A stretch of 64,000 bases of DNA from the NCBI RefSeq assembly GCF_035975855.1, contig NZ_CP109055.1, positions 4,464,001 to 4,528,000 of the forward strand, given 5' to 3'. The number at the start of each line of letters is the position of its first letter. The stretch's first letter is position 1. A model generated the notes under the pieces. It saw only the letters and a program-made list of their open reading frames with translations, did no database searches and had not been told where the DNA came from. Source of the DNA: Streptomyces sp. NBC_01304 (GTDB lineage: Bacteria; Actinomycetota; Actinomycetes; Streptomycetales; Streptomycetaceae). A program made the position numbers and the translations under genes. Shown piece by piece: positions 35,175 through 43,349 of this stretch.

Positions 35175-35543
35175 ACACGGTTACCCGCAGTACGTGCGAG
35201 CACCCCGAACGCTACTAACGGGTAAACCTCCGGACAAGACTCTGGCCGGAGTCCGGTCGGAGTCAGCGCGGAGCCCAGCCGGGTGGCAAAGAATGATTCC
35301 GCCATTCGTAGGGACTCCACAAAGAAACCCGATCGGTCGCTGGCTCCACGAACAGAGACCTGTGCCACACCAGAGGGTTACTGTCTCGTACAGGAAGCCC
35401 GCGTACCGTGGTGCGACAAGGGATTTCAGCATCAGAGCGGGCCTCGCATCACACTCCGTGTGGGCAAGCTCACCACTGGGGATGGGTCGAAAGGCCGTGT
35501 CGGCTGTCCCTAAACTCAGCTTGTTTTCAAGGAGGGAGCCATC
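35175..35543 (+). promoter_or_regulatory. Long accA2 upstream region
   Basis: No gene was seen in these 369 bp, which are less GC-rich than the flanks. A -10-like TAAACT (about 35512-35517) precedes the TTTTCAAGGAGGGA ribosome site by a short distance. Upstream are inverted repeats including GGCCGGAGTCCGGTCGG and CACACTCCGTGTGGG. The -10 call is by eye only. Confidence 0.4.
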
Positions 35544-37298
35544 GTGCGCAAGGTGCTCATCGCCAACCGAGGCGAAATCGCTGTCCGCGTTGCCCGGGCC
35601 TGCCGGGACGCCGGGATCGCGAGCGTAGCCGTCTACGCCGACCCGGACCGGGACGCGCTGCATGTGCGTGCCGCGGACGAGGCATTCGCCCTGGGCGGTG
35701 ACACCCCGGCGGCCAGCTATCTGGACATCGCCAAGGTGCTTGCCGCGGCGAAGGATTCGGGAGCGGACGCCATCCACCCCGGGTACGGCTTCCTCTCGGA
35801 GAACGCCGAGTTCGCCCAGGCCGTCCTCGACGCCGGCCTGACCTGGATCGGCCCGCCCCCGCAGGCCATCCGTGACCTGGGTGACAAGGTCGCCGCGCGG
35901 CACATCGCGCAGCGCGCCGGCGCCCCGCTGGTCGCGGGCACCCCCGACCCGGTCTCCGGGTCGGACGAGGTCGTGGCCTTCGCCGAGGAGCACGGCCTGC
36001 CCATCGCGATCAAGGCCGCCTTCGGTGGCGGCGGTCGCGGCCTGAAGGTCGCCCGCAACCTCGAAGAGGTCCCGGAGCTCTACGAGTCGGCGGTACGCGA
36101 GGCCGTCGCGGCCTTCGGCCGTGGCGAGTGCTTCGTGGAGCGCTACCTCGACAAGCCGCGCCACGTCGAGACCCAGTGCCTGGCCGACAGCCACGGCAAC
36201 GTGGTCGTGGTCTCCACCCGTGACTGCTCCCTCCAGCGCCGCCACCAGAAGCTGGTCGAGGAGGCTCCGGCCCCGTTCCTCACCGAGGACCAGAACAACC
36301 AGCTGTACACGGCCTCGAAGGCGATCCTGAAGGAAGCCGGCTATGTCGGCGCGGGCACCGTCGAGTTCCTGGTCGGCACCGACGGCACGATCTCCTTCCT
36401 CGAGGTCAACACCCGCCTCCAGGTGGAGCACCCGGTCACCGAAGAGGTCACCGGCCTCGACCTGGTCCGCGAGATGTTCCGCATCGCCGACGGCGAGGAG
36501 CTCGGCTACGGCGACCCGGAGATCCGCGGCCACAGCTTCGAGTTCCGCATCAACGGCGAGGACCCGGGCCGCAACTTCCTGCCCGCCCCCGGCACGGTCA
36601 CCCTCTTCGCCCCGCCGTCCGGCCCGGGCGTCCGCCTGGACGCGGGCGTCGAGTCCGGCTCGGTCATCGGCCCGGCCTGGGATTCCCTCCTCGCCAAGCT
36701 GATCGTCACCGGCGCGACCCGTGAGCAGGCGCTGCAGCGCGCGGCGCGTGCGCTCGGCGAGTTCAAGGTGGAGGGCATGGCCACGGCCATCCCGTTCCAC
36801 CAGGCAGTGGTGGTCGACGAGGCCTTCACTTCCAACCCCTTCAAGGTCCACACCCGTTGGATCGAGACCGAGTTCGTCAACGAGATCAAGCCCTTCTCGA
36901 CCACGCCGGACGTGGACGCGGAGGACGAGGCGGGTCGCGAGACGATCGTCGTCGAGGTCGGCGGCAAGCGCCTCGAGGTCTCCCTGCCTTCCTCGCTCGG
37001 CATGACCCTGGCCCGCACCGGCCTCGCCGCCGGCGCCAAGCCGAAGCGCCGCGCCGCGAAGAAGTCGGGCCCGGCCGCCTCCGGCGACACCCTGGCCTCG
37101 CCGATGCAGGGCACGATCGTCAAGGTCGCCGTCGAGGAGGGCCAGGAGGTCGCCGAGGGCGATCTGGTCGTCGTACTCGAGGCAATGAAGATGGAGCAGC
37201 CCCTGAACGCGCACAAGGCGGGCACGATCAAGGGCCTGTCGGCGGAGGTCGGCGCCTCGCTGACCTCCGGTGCCGCGATCTGTGAGATCAAGGACTGA
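35544..37298 (+). CDS. accA2: Acyl-CoA carboxylase alpha subunit (biotin carboxylase plus carrier)
   Basis: The shared alpha subunit carboxylates its own biotin for acetyl-CoA and propionyl-CoA carboxylases. The 584 residues have an N-terminal domain ([22 protein letters not shown]), an ATP-grasp region ([48 protein letters not shown]) and a C-terminal biotin domain with [11 protein letters not shown] (biotin Lys549). An Ala/Lys-rich hinge lies just before it. GTG 35544 has AAGGAGGGA upstream. It pairs with pccB/pccE at 27.6-29.4 kb. The near-identical accA1 paralogue lies elsewhere, if present. Confidence 0.95.
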   Translation: MRKVLIANRGEIAVRVARACRDAGIASVAVYADPDRDALHVRAADEAFALGGDTPAASYLDIAKVLAAAKDSGADAIHPGYGFLSENAEFAQAVLDAGLTWIGPPPQAIRDLGDKVAARHIAQRAGAPLVAGTPDPVSGSDEVVAFAEEHGLPIAIKAAFGGGGRGLKVARNLEEVPELYESAVREAVAAFGRGECFVERYLDKPRHVETQCLADSHGNVVVVSTRDCSLQRRHQKLVEEAPAPFLTEDQNNQLYTASKAILKEAGYVGAGTVEFLVGTDGTISFLEVNTRLQVEHPVTEEVTGLDLVREMFRIADGEELGYGDPEIRGHSFEFRINGEDPGRNFLPAPGTVTLFAPPSGPGVRLDAGVESGSVIGPAWDSLLAKLIVTGATREQALQRAARALGEFKVEGMATAIPFHQAVVVDEAFTSNPFKVHTRWIETEFVNEIKPFSTTPDVDAEDEAGRETIVVEVGGKRLEVSLPSSLGMTLARTGLAAGAKPKRRAAKKSGPAASGDTLASPMQGTIVKVAVEEGQEVAEGDLVVVLEAMKMEQPLNAHKAGTIKGLSAEVGASLTSGAAICEIKD

Positions 37299-37312
37299 CA
37301 CTCCTTCCCGTA

Positions 37313-37360
37313 CGTACGTCGAGGGGCCCCCGGCAATCGCCGGGGGCCCCTCGACGTACG
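37313..37360. terminator. Strong hairpin terminator after accA2
   Basis: A perfect 22-bp stem (CGTACGTCGAGGGGCCCCCG...) closes on an AATC loop, 14 bp after the stop codon. No U-run follows, as is usual in Streptomyces. Confidence 0.88.
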
Positions 37361-37461
37361 CGAGCCTATGCTGGGCGCCAGCAGTGAGGGACTGCGATCA
37401 ACAGGCCGTCCTGTAGCGCGAGTTCAACCAGCCGACGCCCCACTCGAAAGGGCCGCGCGTC

Positions 37462-37713
37462 ATGTCGGAAGCCAAGAAGAAAAAGAAGAAGAAGCCTGCC
37501 CAGCAGGACAACGGGGTCACCACCCAGGACGGCCACACACCGGCCCCGCCGAAGAAGATCGAGTTCACCACTCAGGACAACAGCATGCCGACCCCGCCGA
37601 AGGACGGCGTGTTCACCACTCAGGACAACGACATGCCGACCCCGCCGGGGAAAGACGGGGTCACCCCACCCGGCCCCGTTCTGGATCCCGGCGACGACTG
37701 GGACCAGGTCTGA
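37462..37713 (+). CDS. Small repeat protein with TTQD units
   Basis: This 83-residue protein has a Lys run (KKKKKKK, residues 5-11). Three related units follow, VTTQDGHTPAPPKK, FTTQDNSMPTPPKDG and FTTQDNDMPTPPGKDG, and then an acidic C-terminus (DPGDDWDQV). Streptomyces has short proteins with repeated TTQD-like units that are often labelled sigma-like protein, without proof of that role. Such repeats also resemble precursor peptides of modified natural products, but no modification enzyme is adjacent. The ATG at 37462 lies 6 bp from GAAAGGG. Confidence 0.68.
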   Translation: MSEAKKKKKKKPAQQDNGVTTQDGHTPAPPKKIEFTTQDNSMPTPPKDGVFTTQDNDMPTPPGKDGVTPPGPVLDPGDDWDQV

Positions 37714-37719
37714 TCTCAC

Positions 37720-38679
37720 GTGGGAGACATCGCCAAAGGCGTACTCGGCGGCGGCTGGGCGCTGCTCGTCGGCTGGGTCCTCCCGGCCGCGATCAACCTG
37801 GCCGTCTTCTTCTTCGCGGTCGCCCCGAGCCTGCGCGGCAGCATCGAGCTCGTCGACCGCGCCTGGCCGACGTCCAAGTCGGACACGACGCTCCTGCTCC
37901 TGATCAGCGCAGTCCTGGTGGGCCTGGTCCTGAACGCCCTCCAGCAGCCCCTCTACCGCTTCCTGGAGGGGTACGTCCTGTGGCCGCGCCGCGCCTACGC
38001 GCGAGGCTGCCGCATCCAGCGGACGCGCAAGCAACGGATTGCCGACCGGGTACGCACCCCGGCCCCGGGACTCTCCCCGATCCAACTCGGCGTACTTCAC
38101 GAACAGTTGAGCCGCTACCCGCACAGCGACGACCAGGTCGGCCCGACCCGCCTGGCGAACGCGATCCGCCGCTTCGAGGAGTACGGGCACGACCGCTACC
38201 GCCTGGACACCCAGGTGCTCTGGAACGAGTTGAGCGCGACGGTCCCGGACCACGCCCGCCGGCAGACGGACACCTCACGGACGAACGTCGACTTCTTCGT
38301 GGCCCTGCTCTACGGCCACGCGGCGGTCGCGGCGACGGCGCTGGCCGCGCTCCCCGGGGGCGGCCGGCGGGGAGCCGTCCTCTGGGCGGCCGCCCTGACG
38401 CTCCTCGCCCTGATCCCGGTCTGGTACCGCTCGGCGGTCGCGGCGACGGACGAATGGGCCGCGGCTGTACGGGCGTTGGTGAACCTGGGCCGAAAGCCGC
38501 TGGCCGAGGCCCTGGGCCTGGTGCTCCCCCAGGACTTGGCGAAGGAGCGCGAGATGTGGCAGCTGGTGACCCGGATGTCCCGCCGCCCCTACCACCCGGC
38601 AGCGGACCAACTCCTGGCCCCGTACCGCGCGGCCCCCGGCGACGGCCAAAACCCGCCGCCAGCCCCTAACGCAGAGTGA
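37720..38679 (+). CDS. Membrane protein with four predicted helices
   Basis: This 319-residue protein has an N-terminal pair of helices (WALLVGWVLPAAINLAVFFFAVAP; TLLLLISAVLVGLVLNAL). A basic cytoplasmic stretch follows (RRAYARGCRIQRTRKQRIADRV) with a helical loop, then two more helices near 200-240 and a soluble C-terminus. GTG 37720 lies only 6 bp after the repeat-protein gene, so the two are probably one transcript. No known family was recognised. Confidence 0.68.
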   Translation: MGDIAKGVLGGGWALLVGWVLPAAINLAVFFFAVAPSLRGSIELVDRAWPTSKSDTTLLLLISAVLVGLVLNALQQPLYRFLEGYVLWPRRAYARGCRIQRTRKQRIADRVRTPAPGLSPIQLGVLHEQLSRYPHSDDQVGPTRLANAIRRFEEYGHDRYRLDTQVLWNELSATVPDHARRQTDTSRTNVDFFVALLYGHAAVAATALAALPGGGRRGAVLWAAALTLLALIPVWYRSAVAATDEWAAAVRALVNLGRKPLAEALGLVLPQDLAKEREMWQLVTRMSRRPYHPAADQLLAPYRAAPGDGQNPPPAPNAE

Positions 38680-38680
38680 C

Positions 38681-38761
38681 GTCAGCTAAGTGGGGGAAAG
38701 GGGACACCAGAACCCACCCAAACCGGACACGATAGCGCCCCTTTCCCCCCACTTAGCTGAC
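38681..38761. terminator. Long-stem terminator, second member of the GTGGGGGAAA family
   Basis: The arms GTCAGCTAAGTGGGGGAAAG... (38681-38703) and its near-perfect complement (38738-38761) give about 23 pairs, with one bulge. The gene 37720 and the DeoR gene converge on it. It shares the GTGGGGGAAAGGGG core with 1598-1659. Confidence 0.8.
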
Positions 38762-38993
38762 GCCACTCGCCGCCCGGCCCGGCCCGCCCGCCGACCGCCA
38801 GCCCAGCCGCCGACCGCGCTCCCGACCGCCAGCCCGACCGCCGACCGCCCGGCCCGGCCCAACAGCCCGGCCCAGCCACCCGCCCGCGCCCCGACCGCCC
38901 GGCCCGACCGCCCGGCCCAACCGCCCAGCCCAACCGCCCGACCCGACCCGACCCAACGGCCCAGCCCAGCCCAGCCCCGCGCCCCGAAGCAGC
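38762..38993. repeat. C-rich low-complexity tract
   Basis: About 230 bp consist mainly of CCGCCCGGCCCGA-like units with extremely little T on the plus strand. No gene was seen. It leads directly into the 3' end of the DeoR-family gene, whose last codons share the same composition. Confidence 0.75.
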
Positions 38994-39971
38994 TCACCGC
39001 CGCCGAAGATCCGCCACCCGAGCCGCCGCCCGGGACTCCCCGGGGTCCGGCGCTCCGAGCCCGGCCGCGCTCCGCAGCTGGGGTGCGACGCCGCCCGGGC
39101 CGGGCGGCCCGCCCCGCCGCTGCCCCGGCAGGGGGACGTCGCGGCGGGCCTGGCGCTCGGCGCCCGCGGAGCCGCCCGGGCCTCGGGCTGCGGCGCCGGC
39201 GACAGTAATCTGCACGCCCTGGTCGGCCAGGGCCTGCAGCTCTGTTGCCGCGCGCTCGTCGTGTGCGGCGGGCTCGTCCGTCACGAGGCGCGTGATCACG
39301 TCCGTGGGGACGGTCTGGAACATCGTGTCCGTGCCGAGCTTGGAGTGGTCGGCGAGGACGACGACTTCGGCCGCGGCCTGGACCAGAGCGCGGTCGACGC
39401 TGGCCGAGAGCATGTTGGACGTGGAGAGCCCTCGTTCGGCGGTCAGACCGCTGCCCGAGAGGAAGGCGCGGGAGACGCGCAGGCCCTGGAGGGACTGCTC
39501 GGCACCGCTGCCCACGAGGGCGTAGTTGGAGCCACGCAACGTGCCGCCGGTCATGACGACTTCCACGCGGTTCGCGTGGGCCAGCGCCTGGGCGACCAGG
39601 AGCGAGTTGGTGACGACGGTCAGGCCGGGGACCCGGGCGAGCCGGCGGGCCAGCTCCTGGGTGGTCGTACCGGCGCCGACGACGATGGCCTCACCCTCTT
39701 CGACGAGGCCCGCGGCGACGTCGGCGATGGCCGTCTTCTCCGCGGTCGCGAGATGCGATTTTTGCGGAAAGCCGGACTCCCGCGTGAAGCCGCCCGGCAG
39801 TACCGCACCGCCATGCCGGCGGTCGAGGAGTCCTTCTGCCTCCAGTGCCCGCACGTCCCGCCGTACGGTCACTTCGGAGGTCTGGACGACGCGGGCGAGC
39901 TCACGGAGCGAAACGGCTCCGTTGGCGCGCACCATTTCGAGGATCAATTGACGACGTTCTGCAGCGAACAC
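38994..39971 (-). CDS. DeoR/GlpR-family regulator with extended C-terminus
   Basis: A sugar-phosphate-responsive repressor family protein of 325 residues; about 255 is usual. The N-terminal winged helix is RRQLILEMVRANGAVSLRELARVVQTSEVTVRRDVRALEAEGLLDRRHGGAVL. The effector domain has IVVGAGTTTQELARRL, VVTNSLLVAQAL and ADHSKLGTDTMF. The last 70 residues are Gly/Ala/Arg/Pro-rich and fall outside the domain. It lies near the nucleoside genes, but a role in their control is not shown. A possible DNA-binding site was not assigned. Confidence 0.9.
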   Translation of the reverse strand: MFAAERRQLILEMVRANGAVSLRELARVVQTSEVTVRRDVRALEAEGLLDRRHGGAVLPGGFTRESGFPQKSHLATAEKTAIADVAAGLVEEGEAIVVGAGTTTQELARRLARVPGLTVVTNSLLVAQALAHANRVEVVMTGGTLRGSNYALVGSGAEQSLQGLRVSRAFLSGSGLTAERGLSTSNMLSASVDRALVQAAAEVVVLADHSKLGTDTMFQTVPTDVITRLVTDEPAAHDERAATELQALADQGVQITVAGAAARGPGGSAGAERQARRDVPLPGQRRGGPPGPGGVAPQLRSAAGLGAPDPGESRAAARVADLRRR

Positions 39972-40076
39972 GAAACTGACAGTAACCCCAACGACCGTCT
40001 GGTTTCAGCAGTTTGCGCCGAATAACAGAAGTTGTTCGCACGGCGGAGCGGGAAGTGGTATACGCAGGGTCACGCG

Positions 40077-40116
40077 CGAGGCCCAGCCCGCCGGGGGTCC
40101 GGCGGGCTGGGCCTCG
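40077..40116 (-). terminator. Hairpin near the quinone-reductase 3' end
   Basis: A perfect 18-bp stem (CGAGGCCCAGCCCGCCGG with a GGGT loop) lies 65 bp beyond the stop of the minus-strand flavoprotein gene. Between it and that gene are about 3.5 copies of the 11-mer CCCCTCGGCTG (40151-40190), the last reaching over the stop codon. Confidence 0.75.
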
Positions 40117-40180
40117 ATGTCTCGAACTCCCTGTGACCTGCGGGGTATTGCCCCTCGGCTGCCCCTCGGCTGCCCCTCGA

Positions 40181-41629
40181 CTACCCCTCGCCGGCCGACT
40201 TGCGCGTGTGCAGCTGACGGGCGACCTCGGCGATCGAACCCGAAAGGGACGGGTAGACCGTGAAGGCGTTCGCGATCTGTTCCACCGTCAGATTGTTGTC
40301 GACGGCGATCGAGATGGGATGGATCAGTTCGGATGCACGCGGAGCGACGACCACACCGCCGACCACGATCCCCGTACCCGGGCGGCAGAAGATCTTGACG
40401 AAGCCGTCCCTGATGCCCTGCATCTTCGCGCGCGGGTTGCGCAGGAGCGGGAGCTTGACGACGCGGGCGTCGATCTTGCCGCCGTCGACGTCGGCCTGGG
40501 AGTAGCCGACCGTCGCGATCTCGGGGTCGGTGAAGACGTTCGAGGAGACCGTCTTCAGGTTCAGCGGCTGCACCGCGTCGCCCAGGAAGTGGTACATCGC
40601 GATCCGGCCCTGCATCGCGGCGACCGAGGCCAGGGCGAAGATGCCGGTGACGTCTCCGGCCGCGTACACCCCGGGAGCGGAGGTCCGCGAGACCTTGTCG
40701 GTCCAGATGTGGCCCGAGTCCTTGAGCTTGACCCCGGCCTCCTCCAGGCCCATGCCCGCGGAGTTGGGGATGGCGCCGACGGCCATCAGGCAGTGCGTGC
40801 CGGAGATGACGCGGCCGTCGGAGAGGGCGACCTCGACGCGGTCGCCGATGCGCTTGGCGGACTCGGCGCGGGAGCGGGCCATGACGTTCATGCCGCGGCG
40901 GCGGAAGACGTCCTCCAGGACGGCCGCGGCGTCCGGGTCCTCGCCGGGCAGCACGCGGTCGCGGGACGAGACGAGGGTGACCTTGGAGCCGAGTGCCTGG
41001 TACGCGCCGGCGAACTCGGCGCCCGTCACACCGGAGCCGACCACGATCAGCTCTTCGGGGAGCTCGTCGAGGTCGTACACCTGCGTCCAGTTGAGGATGC
41101 GCTCGCCGTCCGGCAGCGCGTCCGGGATCTCGCGCGGGTGGCCGCCGGTGGCGATCAGGACGGCGTCCGCGGTGAGCGTCTCCTCGGTGCCGTCGGCCGC
41201 GCGGACGATCACCTTGCGGGAGCCGTCCATGGACTGCATGCCCTCGAGGCGGCCGCGGCCGCGCATGACGCGGGCGCCGGCGCGGGTGACGGAGGCGGTG
41301 ATGTCGTGCGACTGGGCGAGCGCGAGGCGCTTCACGCGGCGGTTGACCTTGCCGAGGTCGACGCCGACGACGCGGGCCGCCTGGTCGATGTGCGGAGTGT
41401 CGTCCTCCACGATGATGCCGAGTTCTTCGTACGACGAGTCGAAGGTGGTCATCACCTCGGCCGTCGCGATCAGAGTCTTCGACGGGACGCAGTCGGTAAG
41501 CACCGACGCCCCGCCCAGACCGTCGCAGTCGACGACGGTCACCTCCGCGCCGAGTTGGGCGGCCACCAGGGCCGCTTCATATCCGCCGGGTCCGCCACCG
41601 ATGATCACGATCCGAGTCACGTACTCCAT
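40181..41629 (-). CDS. NAD(P)H-quinone dehydrogenase (LpdA-like flavoprotein)
   Basis: This FAD enzyme of the pyridine-nucleotide disulfide reductase superfamily has 482 residues. The FAD fold is IVIIGGGPGGYEAALVAAQLGAEVTVVD and the NAD fold is ELIVVGSGVTGAEFAGAYQALG. The redox region reads GGASVLTDCVPSK, so the first Cys of the usual CxxxxC pair is Ser. That argues against lipoamide dehydrogenase and for a quinone reductase like M. tuberculosis LpdA (Rv3303c). The C-terminal dimer domain (NVFTDPEIATVGYSQ) is intact. ATG 41629 begins exactly at the FAD fold. It is transcribed alone. Confidence 0.9.
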   Translation of the reverse strand: MEYVTRIVIIGGGPGGYEAALVAAQLGAEVTVVDCDGLGGASVLTDCVPSKTLIATAEVMTTFDSSYEELGIIVEDDTPHIDQAARVVGVDLGKVNRRVKRLALAQSHDITASVTRAGARVMRGRGRLEGMQSMDGSRKVIVRAADGTEETLTADAVLIATGGHPREIPDALPDGERILNWTQVYDLDELPEELIVVGSGVTGAEFAGAYQALGSKVTLVSSRDRVLPGEDPDAAAVLEDVFRRRGMNVMARSRAESAKRIGDRVEVALSDGRVISGTHCLMAVGAIPNSAGMGLEEAGVKLKDSGHIWTDKVSRTSAPGVYAAGDVTGIFALASVAAMQGRIAMYHFLGDAVQPLNLKTVSSNVFTDPEIATVGYSQADVDGGKIDARVVKLPLLRNPRAKMQGIRDGFVKIFCRPGTGIVVGGVVVAPRASELIHPISIAVDNNLTVEQIANAFTVYPSLSGSIAEVARQLHTRKSAGEG

Positions 41630-41758
41630 TGTCCCGCACGCTTCAAGCACTCTCGCCCCCGGGGAGCCGTAAGAGGTGAATGAGGTCGCCGGTCGCCCCT
41701 TTGTTCGACCTCTGAGCACGACATTCCCCCGACGCGTCACTGCCGTACCCTCGATCCC

Positions 41759-42196
41759 ATGTCGCTCTACGCCGCGTACGCCGGCAATCTCGACCCGCGG
41801 CTCATGTCCCGCCGCGCCCCGCACTCGCCGTTGCGTGCCACCGGTTGGCTCAACGACTGGCGGCTGACGTTCGGCGGCGAGCACATGGGCTGGGAGGGTG
41901 CGCTTGCGACCATCGTCGAGGCGCCGCGCTCCCAGGTCTTCGTCGCGCTGTACGACATCGCGCCCATGGACGAGGAGTCGATGGACCGCTGGGAGGGCGT
42001 GGGGCTCGACATCTACCGGCGGATGCGGATCCGGGTGGAGACCCTGGAGGGCGAGATGCCCGCGTGGGTGTACGTACTGAACGGGTACGAGGGCGGCCTG
42101 CCGTCGGCCCGTTACCTGGGCGAACTGGCCGACGCGGCCGAGTCGGCGGGGGCGCCGCACGACTATGTGATGGAGCTGCGCAAGCGGCCCTGCTGA
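41759..42196 (+). CDS. Gamma-glutamylcyclotransferase-fold protein
   Basis: This 145-residue protein has the GGCT/AIG2-like beginning [10 protein letters not shown], with a substrate-binding YxxYG-type loop changed to [30 protein letters not shown] provides the acidic region, and [28 protein letters not shown] follows. The family splits gamma-glutamyl amides, but the exact substrate is unknown. Divergent from the flavoprotein. It is likely a single gene; the nucleoside operon starts 148 bp later. Confidence 0.83.
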   Translation: MSLYAAYAGNLDPRLMSRRAPHSPLRATGWLNDWRLTFGGEHMGWEGALATIVEAPRSQVFVALYDIAPMDEESMDRWEGVGLDIYRRMRIRVETLEGEMPAWVYVLNGYEGGLPSARYLGELADAAESAGAPHDYVMELRKRPC

Positions 42197-42307
42197 GCAG
42201 TCTCCGGCCAAGCGGTTCCAGCCGCGGGCCGGATTGCCGGTTCGCACCGGCCTGCGGGTTCGTCGGAAACGACAAGGCAACGATCCCGACACTGTCCACT
42301 GCGGCAT

Positions 42308-42319
42308 CTACGCGCGTAG
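42308..42319. promoter_or_regulatory. Palindromic operator candidate for purine nucleoside phosphorylase
   Basis: The perfect 12-mer CTACGCGCGTAG occurs 12 bp before a TACGCT -10-like hexamer (42332-42337), which itself sits 7 bp before the GTG start at 42345. The same 12-mer is at 47410 and 62062 before other nucleoside-catabolism genes. Confidence 0.72.
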
Positions 42320-42344
42320 GCCCGAACCGGCTACGCTCATGCGC

Positions 42345-43166
42345 GTGAACGCAATTACTCCCGTCATCGCCGAGAGCGACCCCCACGCCGCCGCCGACGC
42401 GGCCGCCGCCCGCCTTCGCGAGCTGACCGGCGCCGAGACCCACGACGTCGCCCTGGTGATGGGCTCGGGTTGGGCCCCGGCCGCCGAAGCACTCGGCGCC
42501 CCCGAGGCCGAGTTCCCCGTCACCGAGCTGCCCGGCTTCCCGCCGCCGGCCGTCGAGGGACACGGCGGCAAGATCCGCTCGTACAAGATCGGTGAGAAGC
42601 GCGCCCTGGTCTTCCTCGGCCGCACCCACTACTACGAGGGCCGCGGTGTCGCCGCCGTCGCGCACGGCGTACGGACCGCCGTCGCCGCCGGCTGCAAGAC
42701 CATCGTCCTCACCAACGGCTGCGGCGGTCTGCGCGAGGGCATGCGCCCCGGTCAGCCGGTGCTGATCAGCGACCACCTCAACCTGACCGCGACCTCCCCG
42801 ATCATCGGGGCGAACTTCGTGGACCTCACCGACCTGTACTCGCCGCGGCTGCGTGCGCTGTGCAAGGAGGTCGACGAGACGCTGGAAGAGGGCGTGTACG
42901 TCCAGCTGCCCGGCCCGCACTACGAGACTCCGGCCGAGATCAACATGATCCGGGTCATGGGCGGCGACCTGGTCGGCATGTCGACCGTGCTCGAGGCGAT
43001 CGCCGCGCGTGAGGCGGGGGCCGAGGTGCTCGGGATCTCGCTCGTCACGAATCTGGCCGCGGGCATGACCGGTGAGCCGCTCAACCACGAGGAAGTCCTG
43101 CAGGCCGGGCGGGACTCCGCCACTCGTATGGGTGCGCTGCTGCAGCAGGTGCTGGGGCGGATCTGA
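42345..43166 (+). CDS. Purine nucleoside phosphorylase
   Basis: The enzyme splits purine (deoxy)nucleosides with phosphate into base and (deoxy)ribose 1-phosphate. The 273 residues follow the trimeric PNP/MTAP family: [96 protein letters not shown] and [12 protein letters not shown] 42345 is preferred because TACGCT lies 7 bp upstream, which suggests a leaderless mRNA; ATG 42339 is the alternative. It is followed by the phosphosugar mutase gene. Confidence 0.94.
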   Translation: MNAITPVIAESDPHAAADAAAARLRELTGAETHDVALVMGSGWAPAAEALGAPEAEFPVTELPGFPPPAVEGHGGKIRSYKIGEKRALVFLGRTHYYEGRGVAAVAHGVRTAVAAGCKTIVLTNGCGGLREGMRPGQPVLISDHLNLTATSPIIGANFVDLTDLYSPRLRALCKEVDETLEEGVYVQLPGPHYETPAEINMIRVMGGDLVGMSTVLEAIAAREAGAEVLGISLVTNLAAGMTGEPLNHEEVLQAGRDSATRMGALLQQVLGRI

Positions 43167-43221
43167 GCCTGGCTTTGGGGGTGGGGCCGGGCCTGCTGAG
43201 GTCGCGGGGCTGCGCCCCGGG

Positions 43222-43265
43222 CCCCCATCGGCCTTCGGCCTCGTCCTCAAACGCCGGACGGGCTG
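43222..43265. repeat. Half copy of the nested palindrome family (copy D)
   Basis: Only the left inner arm is present (GTCCTCAAACGCCGGACGGG followed by CTGG). A small GGGGCTGCGCCCC hairpin lies just before it. The missing right half means that no long stem can form. It lies between the nucleoside phosphorylase and the mutase. Confidence 0.75.
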
Positions 43266-43349
43266 GAGAGATGCGGACCGGCTGATGGGGCGGGCACCCG
43301 CCGAGTGGGTGCGTACCCGCTGAAAGACGTACACGAGAGGCGACTTGAC

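Noticed and set aside
35283..35513. A 76-codon frame in the accA2 leader
   Set aside because: No ribosome site of note, and composition is unlike neighbouring genes. It is better explained as an open frame in a regulatory region.
37462..37713. Calling the TTQD protein a sigma factor, as some databases label relatives
   Set aside because: No sigma region 2 or 4 helix-turn-helix is present; the repeats are unstructured-looking.
40181..42307. N-terminal extension of the quinone-reductase frame to 42307
   Set aside because: The extension runs over the cyclotransferase gene on the other strand, and the FAD fold begins right at ATG 41629.
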